64,000 bases of DNA from Favolaschia claudopus (lineage: Eukaryota > Basidiomycota > Agaricomycetes > Agaricales > Mycenaceae): contig JAWWNJ010000142.1 in the NCBI GenBank assembly GCA_037176885.1, forward strand, positions 372,001 through 436,000, given 5' to 3'. Below the pieces are notes generated by a model. It was not told where the DNA came from. It worked only from the letters and a program-made list of their open reading frames with translations, and did no database searches. Shown one piece after another: positions 22,842 to 34,315 of this stretch (position 1 is its first letter; each line of letters opens with the position of its first letter). Both the position numbers and the translations under genes were made by a program.

Positions 22842-23030
22842 GGGATGTGTTGAATAAATTGAATTTTGTATAAACTCTATAAATTATAATTATGAATGTA
22901 AAATGGCGCGGATGGGGGACGCGTGTTTGGTAGTAGAGCCAAATGTGAGCAAACAGGCGTCTCTGATTCTTCCTCGCCCAGGTTGCTCTCAGTGTCCTCT
23001 TGCTTCCTCCCGCCCCTCACTCCACCGCAG

Positions 23031-24725
23031 ATGTCCGACTACTCTTCCCGCAATGGGGACGTCACTCCCAACGGCATGGCCAACGCCTCCAACCCTTCTC
23101 TCCTCAACAGCAACGGCGGCGGCGGCATCCCCTCTGTCATTCGCAAAAAATTAATGGGCTACGTCGGTTTCGCCAACCTACCCAACCAGGTCCACAGGAA
23201 AAGTGTCAGGAAGGGTTTCCACTTCACTGCCATGGTCGTCGGTGCGTTGTTTTCGTCGCCCCATATTGAGTTTACCTACCTATCTCCTCTTCCTTTTCTC
23301 CAGGCGAGTCGGGCTTGGGAAAATCAACCCTCATTAACACCCTCTTCAACACTACTCTCTACCCACCCAAGGAGCACCTCCCGCCCTCTGCAGAGCGGCC
23401 GAAAACTGTTGCAATTGAGAGTATTGGCGCTGGCAAGTTGTCGTGTCATGTTATCAATGTTTTTCCCGCTAACTTTGCTTCTGGCGGTGTTCAGATATCG
23501 AGGAGAATGGTGTGCGCCTACACTTGACTGTTGTAGACACGCCCGGTTTCGGTGACTTTGTCAACAACGACGACAGGTTGGTCTTTTCGTTCTTGGACGA
23601 ATAGTGTGCTTAATGCCTGAACAGCTGGAAACCCATTGTCGAGAACATTGAGTCCCGTTTCGATTCCTACTTGGAGCAAGAGAACCGTGTCAACCGTACC
23701 AAAGTTGTTGACAACCGTGTTCACGCGTGTCTCTACTTCATACAAGCGACCGGTCACTCGTAAGCTGCACATTGCATATCGTGCTCATATTAACTGAGCG
23801 TCAAACTACAGGCTGAAGGAGATTGACATTGAATTCATGCGTAGACTTCACACTAAAGTCAACCTGATTCCTGTGATTGCCAAGGCAGACACAATGACCG
23901 ACCAGGAGATTGCGGACTTCAAAGAGCGGGTAAGCACAGTCGACCTGCGTCTCTTGACATTCCACGAATGTCTCCGCCACAGATTCTTTCGGACATTGCC
24001 CACCACAACATCCACATCTTCCAAGCGCCAACGTACGAGAACGAGGATGAGGAAACCATTGCGGAGCACGAAGAGATTGCCAGCAAAATTCCGTTCGCTG
24101 TCGTTGGGTCCGACAAAGCTGTCGTCACACCGGATGGCCGAGAGGTTCGCGGACGTGCATATCCTTGGGGTGTCGTCGAAGTCGACAATGAGGAGCACTG
24201 CGATTTCGTCAAACTGCGGCAAATGCTTGTTCGGACGTATATGGAGGAGCTGCGAGAGTACACCAACGATGTCCTTTACGAGAACTGGCGAACGGAAAAG
24301 CTGACAAGCATGGGTGTGGCTCAAGATTCCTCGGTCTTCAAGGAGATCAAGTCCGTGTTCCTATATGCGTATCTCGACTGTTACTGATATGGTTTAGCCC
24401 TGCGGCGAGGATGCAAGAAGAACGTGTCTTGCACGAAGCCAAGTTGGCCAAGATGGAGGCCGAGATGAAGATGGTCTTCCAACAAAAGGTGCAAGAAAAG
24501 GAGGCAAAGCTCAAGCAGTCCGAGGAGGAGTTGTACGCTCGGCACAAGGAAATGAAGGATGCCTTGGACAAACAGCGTGCGGATCTGGAGGAGAAGAAGA
24601 GGAAAATCGAGAGCGGTCGACCTATTACCCCGGAGAAGAACTCGGTGAGTTGGTCTCTTTCTTTCACTGGCAAGGCACTAACTGTTTTGTAGACCGGCAG
24701 ACGGAAAGGTTTCCTTCGTACTTAA
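23031..24725 (+). CDS. CDC3: Septin, Cdc3/AspB type
   Basis: Eight exons: 23031..23241, 23304..23432, 23495..23576, 23625..23759, 23812..23929, 23983..24350, 24398..24644, 24693..24725; 440 codons. Septins form GTP-binding filaments at division sites and septa. G1 is GESGLGKST (about 70), G3 DTPGFGD (about 128), G4 AKAD (about 210). The polybasic start of the domain (HRKSVRKG) and NLPNQVHRK match the AspB/Cdc3 group. The C-terminus is a predicted coiled coil rich in E, K and Q (about 355-425). Intron 2 (23433..23494) has a GC donor (GCTG|GCAAGT). An in-frame ORF extends upstream to 22923, but MSDYSSRNG is the conserved-looking start. Confidence 0.94.
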
Positions 24726-25052
24726 ACTTGGTTCGCTCTCATAATGTGAACATGTGGCTCCATTGCTGTATGTACCATGCACTTTCTCTCATTGACGTTT
24801 TCTCCCTGTCGTGACCATGGCGTAGGCCCCCCCTTCTTCCGTTGTACATAGTGTCCCAGCGTACTCACTCTTTATCTTGATTCCCTACGAATACCTACGC
24901 TCGTTTTACGGATCTATTGTCGTCTAGTCTTTTAGTCTTTAGTTTGATGCCATGGAGAAATCCCTCTCGGATTATACCACATTTTTTCACTCGAAGGCGG
25001 TGATGATCAACAAGTGTAAATCTATCGATCTCGAACTTTGCTTGGTCCTTTC
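24726..25052. other. Gene-free stretch, 327 bp
   Basis: It holds the septin 3' leader and the MTR10 promoter/5' leader, both plus strand. It is pyrimidine-rich in places (TCTTTTAGTCTTTAG near 24926), as many basidiomycete promoters are. I see no further gene or repeat. Confidence 0.5.
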
Positions 25053-28000
25053 ATGGCCGACATTCAAGCCGTACTCTCTGCTCTCGCCGCTTTCGACGGC
25101 GTACCAGACAAACCTTCTCTTACCCGCGCCAATACATGGTTGCAAGACTTCCAGCACTCCGTAAATGTTTTCGCATCTCGCCACTCACGACGACAACTCT
25201 GACTGTGATCCAATCCGCCCTGCCTAGCCGGAAGCCTGGGTGACTTGCAATACCCTCCTCCTCACGCCGAACGTCCCATTGTCTGCCCAGCTCTTTGCTG
25301 CGCAGACATTCCGCGCAAAAGTCTGTATCGCGAGTTCTTTCAACATATTGTTTGTTGTTGATCTCTCCAACAGGTCACCTACGATCTGCACCAAGTGGAT
25401 GCTGCCAACTTGCCTAGCTTTCGGGATACTCTCATCGCAGCTTTGCAACGACATCACGCTGGATCCAAGGCGGTCATAGTTCAGTTGTGTTTAGCAATTT
25501 CTGGGCTCGCGTTACAGTTCCCGGCATGGACAAACGCAGTCCAATTCATGATTGACACGTTCGGGAGAAACCCGGAAACGGTCCCAGTCTTGTTGGAATT
25601 TTTAACCGTTCTTCCGGAGGAGTTGACCAACAACCACAAAATCCCGATCACTGTGGGTCCAATTTTGAACTTGCGTCTGTCTGAACTCATGGCTCGATAG
25701 GATGATGAATATGCGGAGCGGGAGGCTTATCTTCTCACAGGCAATGCAAAACAGGTGATGGAATTGTTGGCCATGTATATACAAGCCACTGGTGGGTATT
25801 CAAACCTGTATCCTGAATATAGTTCAATGCGCGTTCCATCCAGGAATCACGCAAGCGGTGCAGTCGCAGATATTCGGCTGCCTACGAAGTTGGCTTGTCG
25901 CAGGCGAAGTCCGCATTACGCATCTGGCCAAGTCACCTTTGTTCGCTTTCGCTTTCGACGCTCTTGCCTCGGACAGCTTGTTTGACTCGGCCGTCGATGT
26001 CATCTGCGAGATGATTCATGAGACGCAGGAAATAGACGATAACATGCCCGCCATCGAGCTTATTGTCCCGCGTCTCATAGCTCTCAAACCGCAATTGGTC
26101 AACCAGAGCGATGACCCCGAAAAGATCAAGGGATATGCCCGGATCTTCAGTGAAGCAGGCGAAACCTATCGCATGCTTATCTTGCAACATTCCGAAACGT
26201 TCTTCCCCATTGTGGAAGCCATCGGACAGTGCTCTGCTTACCATGACCTCGACATCGTTCCCATCACTTTTCAGTTCTGGATGCGATTGGCACAAATTAT
26301 TGGGAAAAAACCATCGGTTTCTCCGCTTTTCCAGGACGCGTACCAGGCTCTTATGCGAGTGGTCATCAACCACCTGCACTTCCCCACAGACCCTTCGTCT
26401 GTGACTGCTCAAGAAGCCGACGACTTTCGGTCGTTCAGACATGTCATGGGCGATACTCTCAAAGACTGCTGTCTCGTTCTCCGAACTGAAACTTGCCTGG
26501 CTGCTGCGTATCAAATGATCACCACAGCTCTTTCTCGTAGCCCTGAAGCGATCTCCTGGCAGGAAATCGAGGCACCTTTGTTCGCCATGCGCTCAATGGG
26601 CGCAGAAGTCGATCCAGCGGACAACGATGCGGTTCCAAAGATCCTGACTCTCATCCCTTCACTTCCCAATCACCCTCGTGTGCGATATGCTGCGCTCCTC
26701 ATCATCTCTCGATATACGGAGTGGGTCAATCTTCATCCAGAATATATTGGTGCCCAGCTTCAATATATTTCGGCGGGCTTTGAGGATCCGGATTCCGAAG
26801 TATGTGGTGCTGCCGGCCAAGCATTGAAGTATCTATGTCAGGACTGCAAGCAGGTGAGCCGAATGTGCTCCACGTTGGATTTAGTCTGACGGTGTAGTCT
26901 AGCATTTGGTGGAATTCCTACCACAGCTTCATACTTTCTTGGGGGCAACTGGCTCGAAACTCTTGCAGGATGATAAGCGGCAGGTTTACGAAGCAATTGC
27001 TTATGTTATTTCCGCTATGCCCATGGCGCAAGCGGCGGAATCTCTTCGCTCATTCTCTGTCGATATTCTGAGTCAAATTCATGAGGCTACAAACAAGCCG
27101 ACCATCACTAAACGAGAACTCGAAGATATCGGTGGTGCGTATTCGTTCTGTCTGACCTGGTATATCTTTCAATTGAAATGTGTTTCAGATGGCCTAGAAA
27201 ATCTCGAGGTCATGCTCCATGTTATCCAAGGATTCGGTGAAGAATTGCCACCGGCTTGCCAGACCAGCTGTGCAGATGCTTGGACCGTTCTCGACGCATT
27301 TCTGGTCAAATATGGGGGAGACTACGAGATTGCAGAGCGAGCCACTCGAGTCATTCGACATGGTATCACACTGTTCGGGAACACGGCCCTTCCCGTCGTT
27401 CCATTTGTGGTGGCGCGAATGTCTTTTGCGTTCGAGGCCACGGGATATCCTAGCTATCTCTGGATTGCTGGTAAAATGATCCAGCGATACGGCAACGAGG
27501 AGGACGCCGATCTCAGGGGATCGTTCCGCGAAGTTTACGAGCGATCTACGAATAGCATTGCTTCTCTTTTGCAAGCCAAATCGCCTAGCGACATTCCGGA
27601 TAGTATGTGCCTTTTGACCTTTGACCTGGTCGTTCTCCTAATGTTTCTGCTTTCAGTTATGGAAGACTATCTTCGGATGTTGACGTCCATGGTTCCCGCC
27701 GCCCCCGATATATTTTTCGAATCTTCAGCATTCCCCCTTGCGTTCCGCACCGCTATGGCGGCTCTGACACTCATCCACACTGATATCATTTTTGCCTCTT
27801 TAGATTTATTGCAACTCATATTCACACACGATTGTCTCGATCCTAACCCTTCCGGTCCTCGACCTCCCAAATTCCCAGTCTATGCGTCTGCGATCGAGGC
27901 AGCCATACAGAAAGATGGATTCCAATTCCTCGGCTACCTTCTGAGCGGCCTGGTCGGGGACTTCCCCCAGGACTCGATTTCCACCGTGGTTTCGATATTC

Positions 28001-28278
28001 CGGGCAATTGCCTTACTCTGGGGCTCTCAGCTTATTTCGTGGCTACCGGCTATTCTCCAACAGCTGCCGATTTCCGCTGCGCCTCAGGGGGCCCAAAGCG
28101 AGTTCCTTTCCGATGTTTCGAGGTTCGCCTCGTTCGCAGCTGCCTGCTCAATGTACTGATTGTTCACAGGGCCGTGAACGACAAGGAATATGACAAAGTG
28201 AAATACGCTATTCTGTCTTTGAATCGTGCTTCGAGGAAGGCGCGCGAGCGACGAAGGACCAGTGGATTGGATCGCTGA
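25053..28278 (+). CDS. MTR10: Nuclear import receptor Mtr10/transportin-3 (karyopherin-beta)
   Basis: Nine exons: 25053..25160, 25228..25320, 25374..25652, 25701..25791, 25844..26853, 26903..27131, 27189..27602, 27657..28122, 28170..28278; 932 codons. Mtr10/TNPO3 imports SR-type mRNA-binding proteins and affects tRNA traffic. The N-terminal importin-beta region shows ANTWLQDFQHSPEAW and AAQTFRAK, and the body is all HEAT-type helices: SCLRSWL-like GCLRSWLVAGEV, MIHETQEIDDNMP, NHPRVRYAALLIISRYTEW. Intron 4 was placed at 25792..25843 because a nearer acceptor would make a 31-nt intron and insert unconserved residues. Length fits the family (about 930). Confidence 0.93.
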
Positions 28279-28492
28279 ACTGGGTTGGGGACGGACGGTG
28301 GTCTAGTTTGTCGAATCAACAGGCATATATACTGTACTGATAGCTAGCTGTAACTAAGTAGAAGCAACCCAATTGTAAGTATTTCCTCAAAGACCTCAAA
28401 TTTCAAACTCTAATTTGTTTGCATCAACGTGTGACAGCCTGGGAAACAAAAGGAATCTGCTGGCCCTTCTCATCTTGTTCTCGTCAACTATA

Positions 28493-29880
28493 ATGTTTCT
28501 CCGTGCTGGACATTCAGTGTGCAGTGGTGCGCATATCCCTCGTCCACAATTCTTGTCTCAAGTCAACGCGTTCTAGTCGGACGCCGGACGTTCTCGCAAT
28601 CTGCAACGCGTCGAAGTTATGCAGATACTATTCAAAATCTTCTGATTCAAAAGGACACCAAAGTACTTTGCCAGGGATTCACGGGGAAGACGGCGAGCCT
28701 GTTCTGCTTGTGTCTTCGACCTTCGCGTCTGACACCTCGACGATGGATATAGGGAACATTTCATGTAAAGGAAGCCTTGGCCTACGGAACTAACATGGTC
28801 GGTGGTGTATCCCCCAAGAAGGCTGGGCAGACACATTTGGGCCTGCCTGTTTTCGGGAGCGTTCGAGAGGTGTGTGTTTTCTCTGTTGGTTTATACTGCA
28901 GTTGCTAATCTGCTCCAGGCAGTCCGCGAGACTCAGCCGGATGCAACCGTTCTCTACGTGCCGCCCCCAACCGCCGCGGATGCTATTATCGAGGCCATAG
29001 AGAATGAAATCAAGCTCATTGTATGCATTACAGAAGGCATCCCTCAGGCCGACGAAATTCGCGTTAGCTCTTTTTACTTCGTTACATTTCTTTCGATGAT
29101 CTGACATTTTCTCTACTTTTTCCTAGGTCATGAACGCCTTGATGAGCCAGTCTAAATCCCGTCTTGTCGGACCCAACTGCCCCGGTGGTATGCTCCTGCT
29201 GCTTCTGAACTCGAAAGTCCCTTGAAGCCGCATTCTCTCTCAGTGATAAATCCGCTTGGCTGCAAAATGGGCATCCAGCCTGGCCACATACATAAACCAG
29301 GGAAGATCGGTAATAAGGCGGCGCTGCTCTTTCTTTACTCCGCATTTTTTTCACACTTGTTCTAGGCATCGTTTCTCGGTCGGGTACTCTGACCTATGAG
29401 GCCGTCGCGCAGACCACTGACGTTGGTCTTGGCCAATCCTTGTGTGTCGGTATTGGTGGGGATCCTTTCCCTGGGACCCAACATGTCGATGTGATCAAGG
29501 TGTTCCTCGAAGACCCTAACACCGAAGGTATACGTCCAGCCTTCTCAGGAATTTCACTCAAAACTGGAATACTGAATCACTTCTCAGGCATCGTGATCAT
29601 TGGAGAAATTGGTGGCTCTATGGAGGAAGATGCCGCAGAATACCTAGAGAACTACAACAAAACCCGCGCCAAACCTAAACCTGTCGTTGGCTTCATCGCT
29701 GGTCGCACTGCACCTCCCGGCCGACGTATGGGTCACGCTGGGGCCATCATTTCTGGCGGGAAGGGTGCTGCGTCGGACAAAGTTTCCGCCCTTCAACGTG
29801 CTGGTGTTATAGTTACGGATAGCCCTGCCAAGATTGGTATAGAAATGAAGAAGGCGATGGAGGCAGCTGGTTTGGTGTAG
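28493..29880 (+). CDS. LSC1: Succinyl-CoA ligase (GDP/ADP-forming) alpha subunit, mitochondrial
   Basis: Exons 28493..28502, 28577..28692, 28753..28869, 28919..29062, 29127..29187, 29244..29309, 29366..29527, 29588..29880; 322 codons. It is the TCA-cycle enzyme making nucleoside triphosphate from succinyl-CoA. The CoA-binding domain shows [10 protein letters not shown] and [17 protein letters not shown]; the active-site histidine lies in [16 protein letters not shown] near the end. A Ser/Arg-rich presequence precedes it. The first intron is uncertain: a variant with exon 1 ending at 28518 and exon 2 starting at 28563 also keeps frame. Intron 2 (28693..28752) starts GC (ACG|GCGAGC). The beta subunit is not in the window. 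Confidence 0.92.
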
Positions 29881-30020
29881 AGACGATAGAGCGATATTTA
29901 TTTGTGCGGTGTAAAGCTACCTTACATTTATAATGGATGGGTCTCTTGAGGCTCCTGCTCTCTTGTTCTCCCTCTGTTAGTCACAAATCCCAACAAGCTC
30001 CAGCTTTGTCGGTCTTGTGA

Positions 30021-30858
30021 ATGTCTTCCTTCGAGCTTGCGGCTGCATATCTTTCAAACGCATCCACTGTGCCCAACGTTTCATCGACCTCGAAGCTCGA
30101 GGTCCTCGCCCGATCCTGCTGCATCCTTGTTTTAACCCCGCTTGCAGCTATACGGTCTCTTCAAATACATCACGGTCTCACCTCTGCCTTCTACCTCACG
30201 GCCCTCTGTCTTTGATTTCACAGGGCCGCGCCAAGTGGGATGCATGGACGGCTGCCGGCAAAACGTATTCCAACAAAGCAGACGCGGAAAGCCGATATCT
30301 GGAGATTGCGCGGAGTTTAGGATGGGAAGAAGGCGTTCCGGTACCTCCTCCAGAGACCAACACTGAATCCGACGACATCTGGGACTCAGACGATGCGGTA
30401 CAGCGGGGGAAGAGCAGTGGTGAAGCCAGCGGGTTCGGCAACACCGTCAGTGCAATGGCGCGACAGGAGGATGTAGAAAGCGACAACAGTCTACATGGAC
30501 TCGCCGTTTCGAATAATCTACCTGGATTAGTGGCGATTGTCCAGGCCGCAAACCTGGACCTAAATACAAGAGACGAATATGTACGGTATTTCCCATTCCC
30601 TCCTGCTGTGTATCGTCTAATTTTTTGCAGGGCTACACACCTCTTCACCTCGCCGCAGATCGTGGCCATCTGTCGATTGTAAAGTTTCTTTTGGAGCACG
30701 GTGCTGACCCGACGCTTAAGGTTGCTTCTATCCTCTAAGCTGTACGAGCACACCGCTGATGCGCTGTCCAGGACGAAGACGATTTGGAGGCGCACGAGCT
30801 GGCACAAGCGGCGGGCCACAATGACATTGTCCAAGTCTTGAATTCTTGGCCCACCTAA
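30021..30858 (+). CDS. Acyl-CoA-binding protein with ankyrin repeats (ACBD6-like)
   Basis: Exons 30021..30101, 30148..30580, 30631..30720, 30772..30858; 229 codons after dropping one base. The acyl-CoA-binding domain fills the first 90 residues: [29 protein letters not shown] and [12 protein letters not shown]. Two ankyrin repeats follow ([21 protein letters not shown]). This two-part layout matches ACBD6, which binds long-chain acyl-CoA. One extra G interrupts the frame at GGG 30223-30225, exactly inside the conserved TGRAKW motif, so a sequence error is likely. An alternative intron ending at 30223 would remove conserved residues and was not used. It converges with the bS16m gene 45 bp away. 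Confidence 0.87.
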
Positions 30859-30903
30859 AACTTCAGTCAACGTTTTGAATCGCAACGGAGGAACGCATAT
30901 ACA

Positions 30904-31330
30904 TCATTGGTCTTCGGCTTGCGCAGTAGTTGTAGAGGTTTCTATTCTTTCTCTGAGTTCGGCCAAGGAGGAAGCAGGGGTGGGTTGTGCTGGACGCGTC
31001 GAATTGGAGTAGATGGAACCGGGTTTAAGGATGTTACCCTGTAGCTCTGGTTTTGGGAGAAATTGTAGACAGCCTTCCAACGAGACTCACGAGCTCTAGC
31101 AAATTTACGACGGACTTGCTGGGAACAGCTCCGACATGAAGCCAATATCGTATGCGGTCCACGCTCCATTCAATCGTTTTGTGGTCGTCATTTGGCCCGA
31201 CGTGGGGGTTATAAATGCCCAGTATTTCTGCGGGTCTGGCGTTACGACGAGCGCGCTGGTTGACAGCCACAAGGTGAAATATTCGTTGATGGGCTCGCCC
31301 ATGCATCGCCAGTCGAATGCGCATCGGCAT
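30904..31330 (-). CDS. MRPS16: Mitochondrial small ribosomal subunit protein bS16m
   Basis: Exons 31091..31330 and 30904..31038; 124 codons. The bS16 fold is unmistakable: MRIRLAMHGRAHQRIFHLV, ILGIYNPHVGP, then KTIEWSVDRIRYWLHVGAVPS. The C-terminal extension after the 52-bp intron is Thr/Ser-rich and not conserved. bS16 begins close to its first residue in all kingdoms, so the start at MPMRIRLA is secure. It shares a 63-bp gap with LSM5 on the other strand. Confidence 0.95.
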
Positions 31331-31393
31331 TTTGGAAGGAGAGAAGGTGAGGGGTCACGTGTAACGCGTCTCCCTCTCCTCCTCCTCCATCCC
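31331..31393. promoter_or_regulatory. Very short shared promoter, bS16m and LSM5
   Basis: Only 63 bp separate the two divergent start codons, so leaders and core promoters must overlap. The stretch contains GGGTCACGTGTAACGCG, with a CACGTG E-box at about 31354-31359, a plausible binding site for a bHLH factor. Confidence 0.45.
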
Positions 31394-31855
31394 ATGGCTT
31401 CCCAGATTCTACCACTAGGTAGACATACTGTTCTGTGCACCGCTCGAATCATAACAGGCTCCAGAACTTATCGATAGATGCATTGGTTCTCGCATTTGGG
31501 TTATCATGAAGAATGAACGTGAATTTACTGGAACTTTACTGGGATTCGATGATTTCGTTAGTGAGTGGTCAGGTTTATCGTATCGCGCCTCCAGCTACCA
31601 ACTGTTCATTCGTAGATATGGTTCTCGAAGATGTTACGGAGTAGTATGTGCTTTCAACGTATGTAACACGCTTGCGGTCAAGAGCTGTTTTCAACAGTGA
31701 AACAACGCCCCAAGGCAAAAAAAAGACGCGTCTAGCCCAGACACTTCTCAACGGGAACAACATATGCATGGCATGTTTAATATTCCGCACGCTTTTCGTC
31801 CGTTCTCATTTTTCTACAGTTAATTCCTGGCAGCGCAGGACCTGATGAGACATGA
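31394..31855 (+). CDS. LSM5: U6 snRNA-associated Sm-like protein Lsm5
   Basis: Exons 31394..31418, 31465..31560, 31616..31640, 31698..31770, 31820..31855; 84 codons. Lsm5 is part of the Lsm2-8 ring (U6 snRNA) and the Lsm1-7 ring (mRNA decay). Sm1 is seen in [19 protein letters not shown] and GFDDFVNMVLEDV; Sm2 in [13 protein letters not shown]. The last intron is GC-AG (ATG|GCATGT); using the nearby GT would change the conserved [10 protein letters not shown] end. Exon 4 could instead begin at 31683, adding five residues in frame. Confidence 0.93.
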
Positions 31856-32139
31856 GATGCGCGCGTTTTAACGTCGTCAGACGTTGTACATTAGCTGTAC
31901 TTTGACCTCCCCCGACTTCTGTGGGCGCAAGTCGATCCACAGAGCGGCGCTGTACGTCCCAAATATAGCGATATAGCGCTTGCGGCTTCTTTGCCTCAAC
32001 GATTTCACGACATGAGTTTAGTGGAATAAGATGACTCGAAATACAGGTTTTGGGGAATGCGTACTCGGACTGTGGAAACGGTGCTAACGACCCAAGGAAT
32101 GTACTTACAAACAAATAATCGACGAGAACGACATATAAA

Positions 32140-34011
32140 TCACTTGCCCATCGCATCTTCGTCCCCGCCGAAATTGAACCCACCCTGCGGTGCGCTGACA
32201 TCTGAATGGAACTGGGCAAAGTCAGTTACGGGACAAGTCGCATGGAAAGATAAAAACATACAGCAAAGGCACCGGTGGAGTCCACGGCGGGGGCACTGAT
32301 GGCGGCATCGAGATCTTCTTCGTCAGGGAAGTATTTATCCATGATATTGAATGCTTTCTTGTAAATATCCAAGTTCTCGTGTTGTTGAAGGTTGTGGATG
32401 GTGATCATCCCCCCTGCCTCTTCAACGAACACGGCGTACTGATTGACGGCGCCAGGGCCTGCGGCGGCCTTATCGGCTTCTCCGATCTTCAGAATGTTAT
32501 CCAAACCGTCGAGGGCCACTTGAATGATCTTGTTGTCCATCATCGTCAGCAAATCGCACAATGGCTTTATGCATCCTTGGGAAACAAGGTATCGGATTTG
32601 AGAAGGTTCCTGTAGACCGCCAGACGTCGCGTTGGAGAGGGCCCAGCATGCCTCCTTCTTAGTTTTGAAGTCGGCATTTTGGAGGATGTTAATGAGGGGG
32701 GGAATGATATTGGCGTCGATGATAGCTTGAATCTGAGGTGGAGAGCCAGCGGTGATGTTAGAAATAGTCCAGCAAGCCTCCTTGCGGATCCCATCCTTGG
32801 GAGATGAAAGCAATTGGAGAAGGGCGGGGAGAGCGCCGGACGCAATCACAACCTGCGTCTGAAGATCATCGCCTGTGACGATGTTCCCAACAGACCTGAG
32901 AGCAGGGGTTTGAACAGACGTGGAAGAGTGCAGGAGGAGATCAACCAGTCTCCGGCAAACCCCAGATTCAATGACCGCTTGGATCTTGTCATTAGAACCG
33001 TCAGAGAGGTAAGAGATGGCCCAGCAGGCGTCGATAAGGATTTCGTCATCAAGTGAATAGATCAGTTTTGTCAAGACGGTCAATGCAGGAGAGATCTAGA
33101 AAATTCTATGAGAATTGGTTTGCTGAGAGCGAGAAAATTATACCAAATCCCACTCGGGTTGTGGGGCCTTGCCACGACAGAAGTTACTCAACGTCCACGT
33201 AGCATTTCTGAGCATGCTAAGTTTGTGCTGCTCGCTCAGCAGAGTCAAAAGAGGTCGCAATGCACCCTGCCGAAGAACGTAGTCGCGGCATTGCGGGCTG
33301 TCGCCCGCGATGTTCCCGAGTGCCCACACGGCCTGTTCGCGAACATCAAGAGTGGGCGACGAGAGCAAATTGATGAACTCGGGAACAGCCCCTGCATTTA
33401 TGACGACTTGAGTATGCTCAGCAGTACCCGATGCGATGTTGGTGAGAGCCCATGCAGCTTCGAACTAATGCGGCGCGTTATTTTTACTCGAGGCTGACGG
33501 GAGAAGGCATACCTGAAGCATAGAGTGGCCAGTTTGGAGGAACTCAACGAAACGGGGAACGACCCCACATTCAATAACGCGTTCGATGGGCGGATTCTTC
33601 TCTTTTGAAAGGAGCTTACGAAACTTAGTGGTCGCGTCCAATTGACGATCTGGGTCGTCAGAGAAAACCCCAGACATCATGTCCTCTGCAAGCTGATCCC
33701 ACCACGATTAACGCGACATCAGTTAACGAGGCCGTCAAAACCCACCGGGGAATCCCAGCTTGTGCCACCGACCTCTTCATCGGAGTCGGCACCACTCGAG
33801 GGAAGGAAGTTCCTCCTCTTTGAAATGTTTTCCTCCCTTTTCTGACGCCTGATTTCAACTTGTTGCTCTTCTCTACGGCGCCTCAAGTCGTCTTGCTTTA
33901 AGCACCTTTGCTCTTGTACGCTGGAGTAGGAGGGGTAAGCGGCTACGGAGAAAATGGATGGATAAACCAACCATCTCGTCTCGCTTTCATCGTGCGGCTA
34001 TCGGCATCCAT
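32140..34011 (-). CDS. Importin alpha, copy A (one missing base)
   Basis: Six exons: 33972..34011, 33746..33920, 33513..33692, 33144..33464, 32262..33095, 32140..32211; 540 codons with one base added. Importin alpha reads classical nuclear localisation signals and bridges cargo to importin beta. The N-terminal IBB is basic ([21 protein letters not shown]); ten ARM repeats follow, with the conserved WxxxN pairs ([23 protein letters not shown]). The C-terminus [12 protein letters not shown] is typical. The frame breaks in exon 2 at 33899-33901 (GGTGCTTAAAGC), where copy B has one more base (GCATTCAAAG). It may be a sequence error or a real loss; if real, only about 20 residues would be made. 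Confidence 0.88.
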
Positions 34012-34315
34012 TCTGAACGGCTGTCGAGCTGTGGAGCAGCTCAGGACCACGTTTGAAATGAACCAATAATGGATGGTGACCAGGGAGTGAAAGGCACTGA
34101 CTGGCAAGTCCAGGTGGTGAAGGGTGAAGACGCAAGGAAGTCACGCTCGTCACTACGAGCTTGTTGTGACCTATCGCGCCTATCACGCGAAAATCGAGAT
34201 AAAAAAAACAGAGTAATCGTAATTTGGTTGTGATACATCTCTTCCATCCATCATACACACTCTATCTACTTCGAGAAGTCTACAGTGCAGGTGTCGGACG
34301 ACCGCCGTCTGGTGC
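34012..34315. other. Gene-free stretch between the importin-alpha copies, 304 bp
   Basis: It lies downstream of copy B and upstream of copy A, so it contains copy A's promoter. I see no clear repeat of the copy B upstream region (36161-36300), suggesting either an old duplication or one that did not include the promoter. Confidence 0.4.

Noticed and set aside
25792..25822. A 31-nt intron in MTR10
   Set aside because: Using the later acceptor (CCATCCAG, 25843) gives a normal 52-bp intron and the conserved GITQAVQSQIF sequence.
30174..30223. A 50-nt intron in the ACBP-ankyrin gene ending at TTTCACAG
   Set aside because: It would remove the conserved [10 protein letters not shown] part of the acyl-CoA-binding domain; an extra G fits better.
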